A stretch of 8,304 nt of DNA from Tatlockia sp. Its GTDB lineage: Bacteria > Cyanobacteriota > Cyanobacteriia > Cyanobacteriales > Chroococcidiopsidaceae. The DNA lies in assembly GCA_013698215.1 (NCBI GenBank), contig JACCVJ010000136.1, positions 1 through 8,304 on the forward strand. The letters are read 5' to 3'. The notes beneath the pieces were generated by a model. The model saw only the letters and a list, made by a program, of their open reading frames with translations, did not search any database and had not been told where the DNA came from. The position numbers and the translations under genes were made by a program. This document shows positions 6,898 through 8,304 of this stretch, piece after piece. The first letter of the stretch is position 1. Every line of letters begins with the position of its first letter.

Positions 6898-6927
6898 AAT
6901 TTACGATCCCGACTTCGCCCGTGTCAA
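6898..6927 (-). promoter_or_regulatory. Probable sigma70-type promoter for dapB
   Basis: On the minus strand a perfect TTGACA -35 (plus-strand positions 6922-6927) is followed by an 18-base spacer and TAAATT (6898-6903, 4 of 6 matches to TATAAT). This predicts transcription starting near 6890 and a leader of about 55 bases to the dapB ATG, too short for a metabolite riboswitch. It lies in the 142-base gap shared with the divergent lipoprotein gene. For that gene only a poor candidate was seen: GATATT at 6937-6942 without a good -35. Confidence 0.5.
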
Positions 6928-6979
6928 TTAAGATCAGATATTGTTACGCTCGAAACAGAATGAGAGTTAAAACCCAGTG

Positions 6980-7849
6980 ATGACAATTTTGCGTAAGCTT
7001 ACAATATTGTTTTTGTGCTTAACGTTGAGTGTGACAACTATTGGCTGTGGCGGCAATAACCAAGCTGTTCGCCAAAATCGCAGCACACCCCAACAATCGA
7101 CAGCACCGACAAAAATTGCTGATGGCAAGTACCCGGTACAGCAAGCCAGTTACAGCGATGCGAATGGAGAATACGAGCTATTTTTGCTCAATACTTCCCC
7201 CGGTCAACCGCCGAGTTTTCGCACGACCAATTTACAAATGGCAAGATTAACCGATGAAGAAATCAAAAGCGGTGAAAAAAGCTATCTAAATGTCACAAGC
7301 GGACAACCAGCTTTGCACCTTACCGAAGACTTCAAAATTGAGTACAACCATGCAGTAACTGAAAATCAAGTTAACTCGCAAACCGGACAACAAGAAACCG
7401 TTGTCGTGCGCCGCGAAAATAGCTTCTGGTCGCCCTTTGCTGGCGCTTTAGCAGGTCAAGCGATCGGTAGCTTGTTATTTAGACCCCAATACTATGTACC
7501 GCCTGTTTACCAGCCTGGTGGCGGTGGACTGAGGGGTTTTGGCGGCTATGGTAATACTTACGATCGCGCTGTTACAAGTTATCGCACTCGTTACAATGCG
7601 CCACCCTTGGAAGTTAGAAATCGGACTAATTTCCGCACAACTGGAGGGATTAGAACCCCCTCATCTTCTACAGTACGCCGTTCCCCTTCAAGTAATAGCA
7701 GCCGTTCTAGTGGCTCTGGTTTTGGCTCTAGCACTTTACGCCCTTCAGGTAATTCTAATTCCAGCCGCGTTAGACGACCTTCTTCAGGTAGTTTTGGTAG
7801 TGGTAGTCGTTCTAGCGGTTCAAGGAGTCGTTCTAGAAGTCGGCGCTAA
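6980..7849 (+). CDS. Putative lipoprotein with Ser/Arg-rich tail, function unknown
   Basis: No family recognised. I chose ATG at 6980 over the adjoining in-frame GTG at 6977, giving 289 residues. Numbering from this ATG, an N-terminal signal (Arg/Lys at 5-6, hydrophobic 7-20) ends in TTIGC, a lipobox-like site with Cys23 as the probable lipidated residue; Thr at -3 is permitted but not the usual Leu. After a Gln/Ser/Thr linker comes a polar region (about 48-145). Next is a short Gly/Ala segment, SFWSPFAGALAGQAIGSLLF (148-167), then a Tyr/Pro/Gly-rich stretch (168-210). The tail (about 225-289) is dominated by Ser, Arg and Gly and ends in SRSRSRSRR. The mature protein would be strongly basic and probably disordered at its C terminus. 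It diverges from dapB and converges on cbiX. The opposite-phase reading of the Ser-rich tail is an artefact of composition. Confidence 0.85.
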   Translation: MTILRKLTILFLCLTLSVTTIGCGGNNQAVRQNRSTPQQSTAPTKIADGKYPVQQASYSDANGEYELFLLNTSPGQPPSFRTTNLQMARLTDEEIKSGEKSYLNVTSGQPALHLTEDFKIEYNHAVTENQVNSQTGQQETVVVRRENSFWSPFAGALAGQAIGSLLFRPQYYVPPVYQPGGGGLRGFGGYGNTYDRAVTSYRTRYNAPPLEVRNRTNFRTTGGIRTPSSSTVRRSPSSNSSRSSGSGFGSSTLRPSGNSNSSRVRRPSSGSFGSGSRSSGSRSRSRSRR

Positions 7850-7920
7850 CTAATTAAAGGGAATGGATTGTTCGGCTAAATTCAGGCGTGAAGATGAATA
7901 CGCGGTCGAAAACCCCCTTG

Positions 7921-7955
7921 TAGAGACGTTGCATTGCAACGTCTCTATATTTTTT
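7921..7955 (+). terminator. Palindromic repeat copy 2 with T run, probable terminator of the lipoprotein gene
   Basis: TAGAGACGTTGCA (7921-7933) and its perfect reverse complement (7935-7947) flank a single T. This is the same 27-bp core as at 5182-5208. On the plus strand it is followed by TA and six T (7950-7955), the layout of an intrinsic terminator for the upstream lipoprotein gene. On the minus strand the hairpin is followed by a G-run then TTTT, less convincing as a cbiX terminator. It ends 5 bases before the cbiX stop codon, in a convergent gap. The rest of the gap (7850-7920) shows nothing I can name. Confidence 0.65.
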
Positions 7956-7960
7956 GCTAT

Positions 7961-8304
7961 TTACGGTGTTTGCCAGATTCTCTGATGATATTGAGCTATA
8001 TCTGCATAGGGATCAGTTGCGGGGTGGCTGTGGCCGTGATGGTGGTGATGTCCATGCTCGTGACCGTTTGTGTTAGTTCCCCCCGCAGCTAAACGGAATT
8101 TGCACATTTCACAGTTCATCTGTACTTGACCAAGTTGAGTTTCAATTTCTCGCTCTCGCAGTACAGAAAATAATTGCGGATGTAAGCCCATTTCTGGCAA
8201 ACAGTCAATTGTTATTTCTGGATGTTGCTGTTGTTCTACGGCAGTAATATCAAAAATCTTTTTGACTAATACCCCCGTAAATAAAAAGTAGGGTAAAACA
8301 ACTA
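7961..8304 (-). CDS. cbiX: Sirohydrochlorin chelatase CbiX, C-terminal part (runs off the window)
   Basis: CbiX inserts metal (cobalt for B12, possibly iron for siroheme) into sirohydrochlorin. Only the last 113 complete codons are present. The reading frame stays open to the window edge with no start codon needed inside it; the TTG at 8198-8200 is an internal Leu. The visible protein begins VVLPYFLFTGVLVKKI, the conserved chelatase block. It continues through CLPEMGLHPQLFSVLRERE and MNCEMCKFR, the MxCxxC motif reported to bind an iron-sulfur cluster in long-type CbiX proteins. A histidine-rich stretch follows, HEHGHHHHHGHSHP, typical of this subfamily and thought to bind or store metal. The final residues are DIAQYHQRIWQTP. 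The stop is at 7961-7963. The gene is convergent with the lipoprotein gene, separated by the palindromic repeat. It is the second tetrapyrrole/B12-related gene in the window, but is not in an operon with the cobH-like gene. Confidence 0.94.
   Translation of the reverse strand, partial: VVLPYFLFTGVLVKKIFDITAVEQQQHPEITIDCLPEMGLHPQLFSVLREREIETQLGQVQMNCEMCKFRLAAGGTNTNGHEHGHHHHHGHSHPATDPYADIAQYHQRIWQTP

Noticed and set aside
6942..6957. TGTT-N8-AACA inverted repeat as a regulator site before the lipoprotein gene
   Set aside because: Only 4-base arms, does not match the NtcA consensus GTA-N8-TAC, and is expected by chance in A/T-rich DNA.
7539..7853. Open frame of 104 codons overlapping the lipoprotein tail in another phase
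   Set aside because: Product is a Leu/Val/Ala run produced by reading Ser/Arg/Gly-rich codons out of phase; no start signal and no recognisable domain.

Overview
This 8.3 kb window looks like ordinary chromosomal sequence from a cyanobacterium. Nine exact copies of the cyanobacterial HIP1 octamer GCGATCGC (counted by eye; about 0.1 expected by chance), the cyanobacterial style of the LipA, CobH-like, Xfp and CbiX proteins, and short palindromic repeats in the gaps all agree. Base composition is moderate and even. I see no insertion sequence, integrase, tRNA, rRNA, CRISPR array or phage gene. The genus cannot be fixed from this; a multicellular or Chroococcidiopsis-like lineage is a guess.

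Layout. Left, on the plus strand: lipA (lipoyl synthase) and gpsA (glycerol-3-phosphate dehydrogenase), separated by 2 bases, both with GTG starts. They are followed by a short terminator-like hairpin, then a cobH/cbiC-family gene of corrin biosynthesis and xfp (phosphoketolase). Centre, on the minus strand and convergent with xfp: dapB (dihydrodipicolinate reductase) and, 22 bases downstream, an uncharacterised two-helix membrane protein. Right: a plus-strand lipoprotein gene of unknown function with a Ser/Arg-rich tail, diverging from dapB and convergent with the 3' part of a minus-strand cbiX (sirohydrochlorin chelatase) gene that runs off the window.

How they fit together. These are mostly housekeeping genes: lipoate for 2-oxoacid dehydrogenases and the glycine cleavage system, glycerol-3-phosphate for membrane lipids, the phosphoketolase shunt feeding acetyl-phosphate from Calvin-cycle sugar phosphates, diaminopimelate/lysine synthesis, and two steps of tetrapyrrole/cobalamin synthesis (CbiX and CobH-like). 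No single pathway links them, and I see no convincing new defence or mobile system.

The points most worth a second look are: the CobH-like protein, which carries Tyr where the catalytic His of characterised CobH enzymes should be; the same 27-bp hairpin repeat in both convergent gaps, one copy with a 23-bp tandem duplication and the other followed by a T run; the Ser/Arg-rich lipoprotein; and the uncharacterised membrane protein behind dapB.
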